64,000 nucleotides of DNA, taken from NCBI RefSeq assembly GCF_000226095.1, contig NC_016472.1, positions 496,001 to 560,000 on the forward strand, read 5' to 3'. Positions 43,508 through 54,164 of the stretch are shown piece by piece; position 1 is the first letter of the stretch, and each line of letters opens with the position of its first letter. A program made the translations under genes and the position numbers. The stretch is from Thermothelomyces thermophilus ATCC 42464 (taxonomy: Eukaryota; Ascomycota; Sordariomycetes; Sordariales; Chaetomiaceae). The notes below the pieces were generated by a model. That model made no database searches. It saw only the letters and a list, made by a program, of their open reading frames with translations, and was not told the origin of the DNA.

Positions 43508-44038
43508 ACATGCCCACGCACAGGATCCACGGCCTACTCCCTCTCCGCGGGCGGCTCTCTCGTCCACCCCGACATCCCCGCCATCCTGCTAACCCCAATC
43601 TGCCCGCACACGCTCTCGTTCCGGCCCATGGTCCTGTCGGACACCATGTGCCTGCGCGTGTCGGTCCCGCGCAACAGCCGCGCGACCGCTTACTGCGCCT
43701 TTGACGGCAAGGGCCGCATCGAGCTCAAGCAGGGCGACCACGTCACCATCACTGCCTCGCAGTACCCTTTCCCCACCGTCCTCCGCACGCCCACCGAGTG
43801 GTTCGATAGCGTGTCGAGGACGCTGCGCTGGAACGTGCGTGCCGCCACGCAGAAGGGCTTCGACCTCGGCGGCGGCAACAAGGGGGGCAAGGCCGACGGA
43901 AACAACGGCGAGTCGGCCGACGGCAGCGAGGACGACGAGGGGTGGGACATTGACACCGACTCGGCCTGCTACGCGAGCGAGGAGAACAGTACCGCTGCTA
44001 GTCCTCTGAGGAGGCAGATGAGCATGCTGGGCTTGTAG
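41873..44038 (+). CDS. NAD kinase (Utr1/Pos5 family)
   Basis: There are two exons, 41873-43424 and 43524-44038, giving 688 residues. The enzyme phosphorylates NAD to NADP. A 280-residue Ser/Pro/Gln-rich N-terminus holds a Gln run at about 131-143. The catalytic part has GGDG at 397-400, an NE/D-type motif (VLNELVIDRG) near 480, and TPTGSTAYSLSAGG across the splice site. The long N-terminus and the lack of a mitochondrial presequence favour a cytosolic Utr1-like enzyme. The 99-nt intron is a multiple of three and has no stop, so the unspliced RNA is also open; see findings. The C-terminus is acidic. Confidence 0.92.
43425..43523 (+). other. In-frame 99-nt intron of NAD kinase with (CT)n tract
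   Basis: The donor is GTAAGC and the acceptor CACAG. A CT run of about 30 bases lies at 43477-43506. The conserved motif TPTGSTAY is restored only by removal. Retention would add 33 residues, including repeated Leu-Ser. Confidence 0.85.
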
Positions 44039-46074
44039 CTTTTTTCTTGTGACCCGCTTTATTTATTATTTCTCTCCCCCCCTTTTTCATCTCTTCTTCT
44101 CCTCACCTCTCCTGTCCTGATGATATTGTTGGCTTCCGTTGCCATAGAAGGGGGTGACCCCCTTATTCCCTATTATAGGATCATATCGGGTTCGAGGACA
44201 AGCTGGTTGGGCGGGATTCGAGACCATAGCGAAAGAATCTTCATAGCGCGGTGTATGTGCGTGTTGCGTGTGTCTCAACGGGGCATGATGGGTTTGAAGA
44301 AGCATGGCATAGGTTTTTCGCTTTGCTGGTTTCCGTGCCGCTGTGCTTGGTACGCGGGATGTCAATTTGCGCGATCGTTTCTTTATATCGGGGAGGGCGT
44401 TTTGGGTGTGTGTTTATCTTTCGATGACTTCGACATACAAATCGGGATCGATCCGGGATGATGAAGAAACGGGAGAAGATGGATGGTTTATATATATTTG
44501 TTTAAAGAGAAGAGGGGGGAACTCAGAGTTTTATTTGCCTACGATTCGGCAATGAACGTACGATTCTGGGATCCATTAGCTCTCGGGGGATGTCATCAGC
44601 AAAGGGGGATTCCGACCTCTTACAAGACTGGAACGCAGCAACCCCGCAATCCTAGAGCCCGTTGGTTGTCGAATCGAACCAGACGACATCTCACATGCCT
44701 GCCATTATTGGTTGCTTCTGCGTGCCCGGGTCTGGCCGTCACATTCCTCAGCCGTCAATAATAGCCCTGCCCTCTTCTCTCTTGTGTGTGCAGGACAGCA
44801 GGCGCCACGTCCTGTCGTCTCCCCTGATTCTCTGGCTGTCGAGGAGCCGAGGAGCCGAGGGGTTGAAAGAACTTTGTCGTGCCATGATCACGCGATTTCC
44901 AAAGCAGGATCTGGCTGTAATTCACTAGCGTGCTTCGTATCCGTCAGAGGGGGACGACGGCTGTCACCTGCACAAGGCCGGACAGCCGGCCTCGATGCTC
45001 CTTTATTTTAATCTTATTTTACTTTTATTCTCTGATTTTCGACCTCCGGGGCATAACCGGGCGTCACAGAAAAGCCGGACAGACACCGGGCCGTTGGTTC
45101 TCCGGCCGGCATCGGCATCGGCATTACCGCGCGCCCGGCTAACAGATACCAATCCGTGGCATGGCTTCCGGATCTTCCCCGAGGGACCAAAGAGCGAGAG
45201 AAGAGAGCCCTGAATGTGCGGCAACATTGATTGAGTTTGTCATGTTGTGTTCATGTTGTTAAAACTGTTAGGCGAGAGCAGGGGGCCTGTGGTTGTACTT
45301 CAACCGGGAAGGGAAGAAGCACTTCCCAGACGACCCGTCGTGCCAACCGCTCTTCCTAGGGTGCAATGGATCCATTGCCGACCAAGCGAGGCCCCAAACA
45401 CCATCCACAACACTGGCAACGCTCATCATCTGTAACCCAGCCCATCCCGTTCGTCAATCAAACCAACGTTAAAGCTGTCGGCAAAGACTCGTATGCACCT
45501 AAACGTCCAGGAACAGTGGCCCCTGTAATCCTAGAGGATGAGCTCCCTGCCCCTAAGGGGTAAGAAAGGGTACTATATCCCTAACAATCCCGGCAAAACC
45601 AGCGGAACCCTCTCATTCTGCATACAACGTATACATACAGCATGTCCAGTAGACTCCCAGCGGACAACGACGGCATAAAGCGAGAAGGAAAGAGCTCATG
45701 GCCAACCAACGCCCTCGCCTCCCACCAGCTGAGTAACTGAGCCAAGATATCCCACAAAATTCACCCAAAAAAAAAAAATGGGCCGACTAAAGTGTATCCC
45801 GGGCCTTTTGGGCAACCATGGGTTTGGCGTCCATCTTTTAAAACGCCAATGCAACGCAACACAAACGGAAACCGCGCCGGTACTGTAAACAAACCACCAT
45901 ACCTCCCAACTGCCATCCTTTTAGAAAAATTGCGTGAGCTTGCGGGATAGCGAAGCAAATACGCAGTCCTCAATCAATCAGCATCAAACTTTTTAACTTG
46001 ATATTATTCTCTGACCGAGATCTGGTCAGGCTGCGACGTCAAACATTGTTGGTAAATCTGCGGAACCCCACCGC
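44039..46074. other. Intergenic between convergent NAD kinase and homeobox genes
   Basis: No gene was seen. It contains a 17-bp odd palindrome at 44148-44164 (AAGGGGGTGACCCCCTT), T-rich runs near 45005-45035 and an A-run near 45768. Confidence 0.5.
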
Positions 46075-48239
46075 TCAGCGCGCGAATTTGAGGGCAATTA
46101 AATTCGCCGCGGCGTCCACTTCCTTCTTTTTGCTGGGACTGATCTCGGCAGCGGCAGCAGCCATGAAGCGCTGAACTTCATCTGCGTCACCGCCCTCGTC
46201 GCGGTCGTCATTGTCGTCCTCGTAAATCAATGGAACATCAGGCTTGACTGGGGAGCGCCGCTGCCTGCTGCCACCTGTCTGGAACTGCTTGGAGTAGGCG
46301 GCCCAGGAGGACGACGATACGGGCGAGGTGGCGCTACGCGAAAGGGAGGCACTCGGACGATGCTGCTGCGGGTCCAATAGGGTCCGGCGCGGGTTCTTTT
46401 CGCCGTTCTTATCCGACGGCGGGCCCGAGGGGAGTCGCCGCCTGCCGCTCGGGTTGGTGACAGAGGAAAGAGTGCGGCGGAAGGGGCGAGGGTTGCCGTC
46501 CTCGTCGGGACTCAAGTTCTCCTTGTCGGATTCGGACGCCAGCAGCGACAGGTGGTCGAGCCCGCTCATGGGCTTGGGCTTGCTGGTGGTGTAACTGGGG
46601 ACTCTCTGGATGTTGTGTCGCTGGCTGAGGGCCGAGGTTGTCTCGATCCGCGCCTGGCTGCTCCATGCCCTTTCAAGCCTCGGCCGTTTGAGGACGGCAT
46701 GACGGCTCTCTGCGGTATGGGCCAGAAGATGGCTGCGGCGCTTCGCCCTGCTGCCGATGCTCTGGTCAAAAGAGTTGGCACTGACCGAGCTCAGTGACCT
46801 GAGCAAGCTGATCTCTGCCGTCGCGGAACCGCTGCTCTCGTGCTTGGCCTGCGCGATCAGAGGGTCCTCCTGGCTGGTTGCGCTGGCACAGTCTTCCCAG
46901 ACGTGGACGTCGCTCGACCTGCCACGCAGGAGACGGGGTACCCTCCGGCTGCTGTAGGCCGAAAGGGAAGAGCGACGGGGGACTGATGACTTTGAAAGGT
47001 CTGGCCACGGGACGGGTTCTACGGGCGTTGGTGGGGGGATCGGGCGAGGTGGAGAGTCTACTGCCTCGACGATCTCAGCCTGGCCTGTTATGGACATGGA
47101 CAGGCGGATTTGCGACGGCTGGGAGCTCGGCTTCCACGCGGAGGCATCGGGACCCGTACACGAAGGGTTCGGTTGCGAGCTCGGGGATGGCAGCGGCTGG
47201 GATCTGCGACACGGGTGAGCGGTAGCACTTAGGAAGGGACCGGACGGCTACATACTTGAGGGGCTCATGATGGCTAGGGTTCGATGCGAAGGAAGGAGCA
47301 CTGGCGGCGTTCCGCCGGTTGGCCAAATAGCCAGGCGTGCCCGAGGTGGACCAAGAGGGAACGGGAGGAGCAGGGTCGGCGCTTGTCACAAGTTCTCTGC
47401 CCTGAGAAGTGAAAGATCCCCCCTCCGGCCGCGCTTGTGATGCACCTCCAGGGCCAACATCGGAGCGGCAACCAGTAGAGTCCGGAAGGCCAGAGGAACC
47501 CGCGCGGAGCTCCGGCGGCGACAGGCCCTTCGAGTCGGCAGGGAAGCTCTCGGGGTTGCAGGGGTTGTTCCCCGCGGGGTCGGCGGCGAAGCGTGAGACA
47601 GAGATGCGGCCCTGGGTGATGGTTTCTATGAGCTGGGGCGACAAGGGACGCGCCTTGCGGCGGTCATTTTGGCGCCTGTTCTGAAACCATATCTGGCGGG
47701 GTCGTCAGTATTGGTGTGCCCAGCCAACGCCGCATCGAGACGCGCCATCCTGGACCTTACCCTCACGGCCTGCTTGCTCATTGAAACGCGTGATGTGATC
47801 TCGGCAATCTCGTCCTGGCTCGGCTGTGGATTTTGCTTGTAGGCTTGCATGAGAACGGCCTTGTCCGCCGGCCTGCATCCAAAGTACGTCAGCATGCAAC
47901 GCTCCTAAGGACACGCGGTGGCGGGGGGGCAGGGAAGCGGAGAGGAGTGGAGGGAAAGATGGGGCGCACATACGAGGTCCTGTTCCTCTTGCCTTTAGGG
48001 TGCTGGCTCTTCGGGCGGTCCTCCCTCGTCGCGGATGGCGACACCGAGTCCGAATTGGTCTGCAGTGACTGCTGAGAGGCACCCGGTGTTGTGGCGCTGC
48101 TCTGCAGCGAGCCAGCGGGCGACGCGGCGGGGGGAGGCGAGGCCTGGGAAGAGGACTGGGAAGAGGCCAGGGAAGAGGCCTGGGGGGAGGCCTGGGGGGA
48201 GGCCTGGGACGAAGATTGGGGCGAGCTTTCGGACGCCAT
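46075..48239 (-). CDS. Homeobox transcription factor
   Basis: There are four exons: 48239-47974, 47872-47761, 47692-47256 and 47203-46075 (647 residues). The introns are 101, 68 and 52 nt; the first two have CTGAC branch points and all restore frame. The N-terminus is a Ser/Gln/Pro-rich repeat. The homeodomain spans about residues 83-143: the basic arm GKRNRTSPADKA, helix 1-2 text, and helix 3 IWFQNRRQNDRRK, with W, F, N and R of the recognition helix present. Intron 2 falls exactly before IWFQNRR. The remainder is disordered and Ser-rich. Fungal family members act in conidiation, fruiting-body or stress control. Which one this is cannot be said. Confidence 0.88.
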
Positions 48240-49181
48240 GTCGGGCAGGCCAAAAGGTGGATTCAACACGCGTCGAGCGCCCGCAGCTTCGGTTGTCGGA
48301 AAAGAGGGAAAGAGGAGGGAAGGGAGGAAGGACGGGGGAAGGGAGGGAGGAAAGAGAGAATGAGCTACTAGCTTTGGCAAATCCACATGCTCGCTCAGAG
48401 AGTAAGAGAAGGAGCTGTGGCGGGTAGAATTGACAGGACTCCGGACGTGTTGAGGGGGAAGGTCGCGGTCGAACTGGGATTTATTGCAAGACGCGCGGAG
48501 CAAGAGCGGGTGGGAGGGTGCAGCAGAGCCCGAGCCCGCAATCATCTGCAAGAGCCGGATCCACCGTTGGCGCGACCTTCGCGGCCGCGTCAGCTTCGAC
48601 CAATCACGGCTGCGAGAGGCTGCCTGATCAGGAAACTAGTCAACAGAGCGACCGGGGAAACAAGCACGCAGTTTAAACCGCCAAGAGTCGTGAATTGACC
48701 GCGATTTCCTCTATTTTCCTGAACCATCTCCGCCATCCACCTATCCACGATAGAAAGAATGGTTATGGCATGTCAGTGTTGTTAGCAATTGAAGCAGAGG
48801 AGGAAGCACGCGGTGCCCTTTCGTTCTAATATTCCGCTCTAGAGTTTCTCCAATTCAAGGATCGATTCGAGTTGAGCTCATGAGGAAAATAAGCACGTCA
48901 GGGATACATGTGTGGAATCCACTTGAGATTTGCATCAATTCTCCAGACTCATTCAACAGGGCATTGGCAATCCCACAAACGCCCCGCATCCGACTTCAAC
49001 CTGGAACAAGAACTGGAAAAAAGGAAAAGAAAATGGTGGTATCTACAGAGGCTGAGATGGATGCAGCAACCCAACATGCTCCCAACAACGACAAAAACAA
49101 CAACAAACGTTATACTTACAGAATGCCTTATCCCCTTCTCTGTAGCCGTTACTTGCATTTTAGCGTTGACCGACCCGTCAG
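48240..49181. other. Upstream region of the homeobox gene
   Basis: It contains a purine-rich (AGGG-type) tract at 48290-48360 that would be a pyrimidine tract in the homeobox leader. It also holds the end region of the GRF gene. No separate gene was seen. Confidence 0.5.
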
Positions 49182-50869
49182 TCACAAATCACTCGTCACC
49201 CCCCCACTCCTGCCGCTTGTTAGCGCTCTCGCTCTCACCCTCACGAGCCCTGACCCCTGACCCTGACCCTCACCCTCACCCTCACCATCACCCTCGCCCT
49301 CGCCCTCCAGCGACGACGAGAGTAGTAGGTCCTCCTGCGACAGGGCGAGCAGGTCGCTCCGCAGCACCTCCCTGCGCATCCGCCGCTCGTTCTCGAGCTG
49401 GGCCACGCGCGCCCGCAGCTCCGCCAGGGCGGTCTCCCGCGCCCGCAGCGTCTGCCGGAGCGAGTCGCGCGCCTGCTCGACGCCGCGCGCCCGTCGCGCG
49501 TGCCGGTTCAGCTCCTCGCGCACCGCCCGCCGCGCCGCCGCCGACACGGGCTCCGCCCGCAGGAGGGAGAGCACCGTCGTCGTGATCTCGGCGTCGCCCT
49601 CGTGGCTGTTGCCCGGTGGTGAGAGCGCGGCAGTGGGGGTAGTAGCAGTGGGGGTAGTAGCAGTGGTGGTAGTGGTGGTGGCGGTGGCGGGGGAAGAAAG
49701 AGTCGATTGTCGTTGTGCCGCTGCTCCTGCAAGGGCGTTCCGCGTGCGCGCCGGCGTCGGGGTGACGGGCACGCCCCGGGCCGTCCTGAGGCGCTTGGCA
49801 TCTGGGCCGCCGGACGTGACCGAGGCGAAGCTATTCCCGGACTCGGGCGTCGACAGGTCTCCGCGACCGAGGCCGGCGCGGCTTGGGGTGGTGTGCGGGC
49901 CGCTGATCTGGGATCGGTGATGGGGCGGCTGGGCCAGCCGAGGTCGGTGCAGGCGCTCGGCCTGGTTCGTTACCTCGACCAGCTCGTCGGCCATCTCTGC
50001 GTCGAGGTCGGACAAGTCTGTCGCCGCGTTTCTGCTGGGCGAAGGAGCATCCGGGGCGGCCGCGTCGTCGACATCAGATCGTTTCCTCTTGGGCGTCGGC
50101 GTCGTCGTGCCCGCGCGTCGGTCGTCGTCCGCGCCGCTGTCGTCACCGTCCTCGTCCTCGTCCTCGTCCGAGCTCCAGGACGCGGCCCCAGCACGCGGGA
50201 CGCCGCGGAAGATGCGCTGCCTCGGCCCGGGCGTGAACGGAATGCTGCTCGCGGGCGAGTACAGCGGCCCGCTGCTCGTCACGGTCGACGCAATGTCCCA
50301 CTGCGGCGTCCCACCACTACTCGCCGGACGCCGCTCGCTGCTCTTGCCCGTCGCTTTGCTGCCGAACAGAGCGTTCGCAGCATCCTGTCGACGGGGAGTC
50401 TCGGGGCCTCCAGCGGGCTGCTCGTTGCCATGATTACCGTTCATCGGGCCGTTGCTGCTAGAGGCGCCGCTTGCGACTCTAGCGCCGTGCTGCTGGACGG
50501 TGCGGGGGCGATTGAAGACAGACGGCTCATTGCGCGCGCTCTTCTCCCGGGCCCTCGCCGCGTCCTCCCACAGGAAGAACCTGCATTGCTCTTCCCGCGG
50601 TTTCTGGCAGGTGTAGAACCAGCGCCCCTTGTTGGCGCCCTCCTTCTTCACCTGCAGAAACGACGCATTCAACGCGGGTTCGCAGGCGCCTGTGCGTAGA
50701 GAACGAAATTCGACTTGTCAGATTGAGCGAGGACCGGGATGCAGTCTATGACGCGGGCAGAGGATCCGAACTTACAATACCAGGTGCCGCCCTCGAATCT
50801 GCCTACCGCGGAGCTTTGGTGGCCTCTCTGGGCTCGAGTTGATTTCGAGGAATCAGTGGCTACTGACAT
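49182..50869 (-). CDS. GRF-type zinc-finger protein
   Basis: There are two exons, 50869-50776 and 50689-49182, giving 533 residues. The 86-nt intron (GTAAGT/CACAG) splits the zinc finger. The GRF finger spans residues about 24-75: GRFEGGTWYCAC, then KKEGANKGRWFYTCQKP and the Cys/Phe/Trp end EEQCRFFLWED. GRF fingers bind single-stranded DNA/RNA in topoisomerase 3, APE2 and NEIL3. Beyond the finger the protein is low-complexity and charged, with a coiled coil near 420-470 and a Gly/Glu repeat at the end. The function is unknown, possibly nucleic-acid processing in the nucleus. Confidence 0.85.
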
Positions 50870-51794
50870 GGGCTCGAGCCAGCCAGCTGGCGCAGGTCTG
50901 TTTGTATTATATTATACACGTATATCAGTTCAGGGGCCAATAAACACCCCTGGCCTCATTCGGGGGTGGGGGGTAGAAAAGTGGCGACGAGAAACAACGC
51001 AGAGTCGGTGATGAAGGCGGTGACGATGGGTGCGCGACTCCAAAACACGTGCACGGTCGTCGGGCGGAGGGGCAGCGCCGGAATGAGTGGCTGGCCCCGG
51101 CGACCGAGATAGGATGAAAACGGTCACGACCATGAGCGCCCGACGAAACGCCGGCATGGGAACGCTCTTTGCTGCCAAGACCATTGTTGATTGAGCTGGG
51201 AGTGAATTGGGCGACAGCTGTGAATACAGTACTATGTCGCAAGTCCATTAATATGTATTCGTGAAAGGATGGATCAGTGCAACACTTCATCGAGATATCC
51301 TGCCGCCACGAAAGTTCATGCAGACAGCGGCAACGGCAGACCCGACACTGTCAATCAGAGAACCCAAAGCAGGACGGACCAGACAACGGTTTCTTGATTT
51401 CATAAAGGAAACCAGCAGAAAGGGCCCTATGCTACATCCAACAAGCGGAAAGGAAAGAATTGCACCGTACATACATAGAAAAAGATGAATCTATAATATA
51501 AAACTCAGAAAAGGGTATAAGAGAGACTATATATAGTATAGTGAGGATGGACATGGGGTATCCGAGACCGAGGGAACGCTTAACAAGAAACAAAAAGAGA
51601 GGAATGCATCGCTAGACTGGTGAAAGGTAAGAAAAGAACAAAGAGGAACCCGGACTCATTCGCGCTTCGGCAGAAAAAAAAAAAAAAAAGACAAATGCGT
51701 CGGCGGACCAAACCTCCTCCCATGCCAAAAGCAAAGGACACAAAAAAAGGGAAATGGAAAGGAGAAAAGAAAAGAAGGAGGAAGGAGCTTCTTT
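50870..51794. other. Intergenic between GRF and ELMO genes
   Basis: No gene was seen. It includes an A-run near 51671-51687 and the ELMO 3' region. Confidence 0.55.
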
Positions 51795-54164
51795 TCAGAT
51801 GTCGTAATAGTAATCCTCGTCCAGCCCTTCCCGGCTCGGGACCACGCCCACGCCGCTGCCCTGCGGAGGAGGGCCGGCGTACATGTGCTCCAGCCGGACG
51901 TTGAGCAGCCGGATCTTGAGCCCGTACTCGCTGATGAGCGTCACCAGCTTGTTGGTCTCGGCCGTGATGGGCGCCTGGTTCAGCAGCATGAGCAGGCCGT
52001 CCAGCCACTCGGACGCCAGGCTGTGGTTGGGCGGGTACAGCGTCAGGACGGGCTGCTCTCTGGGTTCGCCGGTGCCGGTGCCGGTGCTGTTGCTGTTGCT
52101 GTTGCGGTTCGGGGCGGGGGTGCTCGTCGCTGTCGTGTTGTTGTCGAGCGAGTGCGGCGTGTTGCTGGACGGCGGGGCCATGATGTCCTCGACGAAGGAG
52201 TAGATGGTGATCTTGGTGGTCGGTCTGGCGGCGGCGTGGTGGTGGCGGAAGGTGGTCGTGCTGGAGTTGTGGCTTTGGTTGTCGCCGTCTGCCTCGGTAG
52301 CCGCCGCGGAGCCGGCGCAGTCGGCCTCCGGGTTCGCCGACACGTTGGAGACGACGGAGCTGATGGTGCCGAGGTCGATCTTCTCGGTGAGGGCGTCGAG
52401 CCCCGGGTCGTAGGGCAGCTTCTCGGGGAAGTCGGCGTAGTGGAGGTAGCGGCGGTTGTGGGAGAGCTTGGCGAAGCGCCACGGCTGGTAGAGCGGCCGC
52501 TTGGTCTGGCTCTCCTGGCGCACGTGCGGCATGGGCTTGGTGAACCAGCTGCCCTGCAGCAGGCACCTGATGCGCTGCTCCTTGACGAACTGCAGGGCCT
52601 CGTGCTTGAGCTCCTCGCGCACCTGGACGAGGTGCGGCCCCCACTGGTCGTCGAAGGACAGCTCCAGCAGTTCCATCTGGATCTCCCGGAGCCGCCCGGC
52701 GTCGTACTCGTGCAGCTCGTCCTCCACCTCGAGCACGTCCTTTGTCCTGCTCGCCTGGCCCACCACCTGCTCGACGAGGACGCGCACCAGCTCGGCCACC
52801 TTGTCGAAATCGTCCCGCCGCGCCCCGGTGGACTTCCACAGCCGGAAGAAGGCGTGCAGACCGGCGGTGTGCAGGCGCGACCACTGCAGCAGCAGGGGGC
52901 GGAACAGCTTGTCGTGGGACTTCGCGTCGCCCAGGGTCAGGTAGACCCTGATGTCCTCGTTGTCGGACTTGTCCACCTCGAAATGGTCGTAGAGGATCAT
53001 GGTGACGGCCAGGCTGGCCTTGGCCACGGGGCAGCGCTCGCTCAGCGGCCTCGTCGACTGCTCCAGCAGCAGCTTCTGGAAGCCGTCCTCGTTCTTGCGC
53101 ACGTAGTCGGTCAGGTCCATCATGCCGAGGAAGCCGGCCGTCTCGAACTCGGCGGCGGGAGACTCGGTCTCGAAGCCCAGCCGCCGCCACTTCTCCGGGT
53201 TGTGCTTCCTGCTGCCCTTCCTGGACGCGTCCCCTTCCTCGGCGGCGAGGCCGGCGGCGACGCCGTTCACGTGCCGCCTGTCGGGGGCGCTCGCGAGGTG
53301 CAAGCCCTTCAGCGCCCTCCTGTGCTCCGGCCGCTCCAGGTCGACCCTCACCTCCCTCCACTTCCGCAGCAGGACCTTGGTCAGCGACTGGAACTCGAGC
53401 AGCGGGAGCGCCAGGTCCTGCAGGGCCGAGCTCTGCAGCAGGTTGTAGACGGCGCGGATCAGGCCGAGGTCCTGCAGGCGCTTGATGAACTTGCTCCACT
53501 CCTCGCCCGTGCCGTTGTTGCTGCTGCCGTCGCCCGAGACGGCGTCGCGGATGAGCGCGTTGATGAGCATCAGGGCGTTGGCGCACAGCGCGTGGTCGGC
53601 GCTCTGCAGCTGCTGGATGACGAGCTCGAAGAAATGCGGGTACACGGCCACGGCGGGCTTGAGCGCGCGGAAACCGAACGTGCCGGGGGGCGGCGCGCGG
53701 GGAGGCGGCGGGCGGCCCGCGCCGTTTCCGTTTTCCCCTCCCGGCGCCCCGGCTGGCGGCGGTGGTGGTGGCGGCGATGCCGAAGAGGTAGAAGAAGACT
53801 GCGACCTGCCGACCAGGGCGACCAGGATGGACATGGCGCCCCTCAGGATGTTGACCAGCGGGTTCTTGACGATCAGCTCCACGATCCTCTCGACCAGCTC
53901 CCCGGCCCCGGGGCCCTCGAAGATGTCCCAGCCCATGTCGACCTCGAGCAGGCGGGTGAGGCTCTGGAGCGAGTAGGCGAGCGTGTTGCCGCCGGTGACC
54001 ATGATGAGGCGGCGCAGGATGGCGAGGCCGCCCGACGAGATGAAGACGTCGGCAAAGGCCGGATCGTTGATGGACGACTGCAGCTTGAACACGGCCATCT
54101 TGCGGGCGGCGTCCTCGTCGGACGCGAGGCGCGCGAGGAGCGCGGGGATGTCGGCTTGGTCCAT
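51795..54164 (-). CDS. ELMO/CED-12 family protein
   Basis: This is a single-exon gene of 789 residues. The N-terminal 330 residues read as armadillo-like helical repeats (AVFKLQSSI, SLTRLLEVD, AVYPHFFELVIQQLQ). The ELMO/CED-12 domain lies at about 330-500, including the block MDLTDYVRKNEDGFQKLL. A PH-like region follows to about 725, with the end block EWLDGLLMLLNQAPIT. Animal ELMO acts with DOCK proteins as a two-part exchange factor for Rac at the membrane; in fungi it is linked to polarity and development. Ser-, Pro- and Asn-rich inserts are typical of the lineage. Large frames on the other strand are composition artefacts. A CTT-repeat tract lies directly upstream (54165-54205). Confidence 0.88.
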   Translation of the reverse strand: MDQADIPALLARLASDEDAARKMAVFKLQSSINDPAFADVFISSGGLAILRRLIMVTGGNTLAYSLQSLTRLLEVDMGWDIFEGPGAGELVERIVELIVKNPLVNILRGAMSILVALVGRSQSSSTSSASPPPPPPPAGAPGGENGNGAGRPPPPRAPPPGTFGFRALKPAVAVYPHFFELVIQQLQSADHALCANALMLINALIRDAVSGDGSSNNGTGEEWSKFIKRLQDLGLIRAVYNLLQSSALQDLALPLLEFQSLTKVLLRKWREVRVDLERPEHRRALKGLHLASAPDRRHVNGVAAGLAAEEGDASRKGSRKHNPEKWRRLGFETESPAAEFETAGFLGMMDLTDYVRKNEDGFQKLLLEQSTRPLSERCPVAKASLAVTMILYDHFEVDKSDNEDIRVYLTLGDAKSHDKLFRPLLLQWSRLHTAGLHAFFRLWKSTGARRDDFDKVAELVRVLVEQVVGQASRTKDVLEVEDELHEYDAGRLREIQMELLELSFDDQWGPHLVQVREELKHEALQFVKEQRIRCLLQGSWFTKPMPHVRQESQTKRPLYQPWRFAKLSHNRRYLHYADFPEKLPYDPGLDALTEKIDLGTISSVVSNVSANPEADCAGSAAATEADGDNQSHNSSTTTFRHHHAAARPTTKITIYSFVEDIMAPPSSNTPHSLDNNTTATSTPAPNRNSNSNSTGTGTGEPREQPVLTLYPPNHSLASEWLDGLLMLLNQAPITAETNKLVTLISEYGLKIRLLNVRLEHMYAGPPPQGSGVGVVPSREGLDEDYYYDI

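Noticed and set aside
44148-44164. 17-bp palindrome AAGGGGGTGACCCCCTT after the NAD kinase gene
   Set aside because: It could form a short hairpin, but fungal 3' ends do not use such terminators and the site is too short to support a claim.
49246-49310. Telomere-like run of CCCTGACCCTCACCCTCACC
   Set aside because: It is the coding sequence of the Gly/Glu repeat at the end of the GRF protein, not TTAGGG telomeric repeat.
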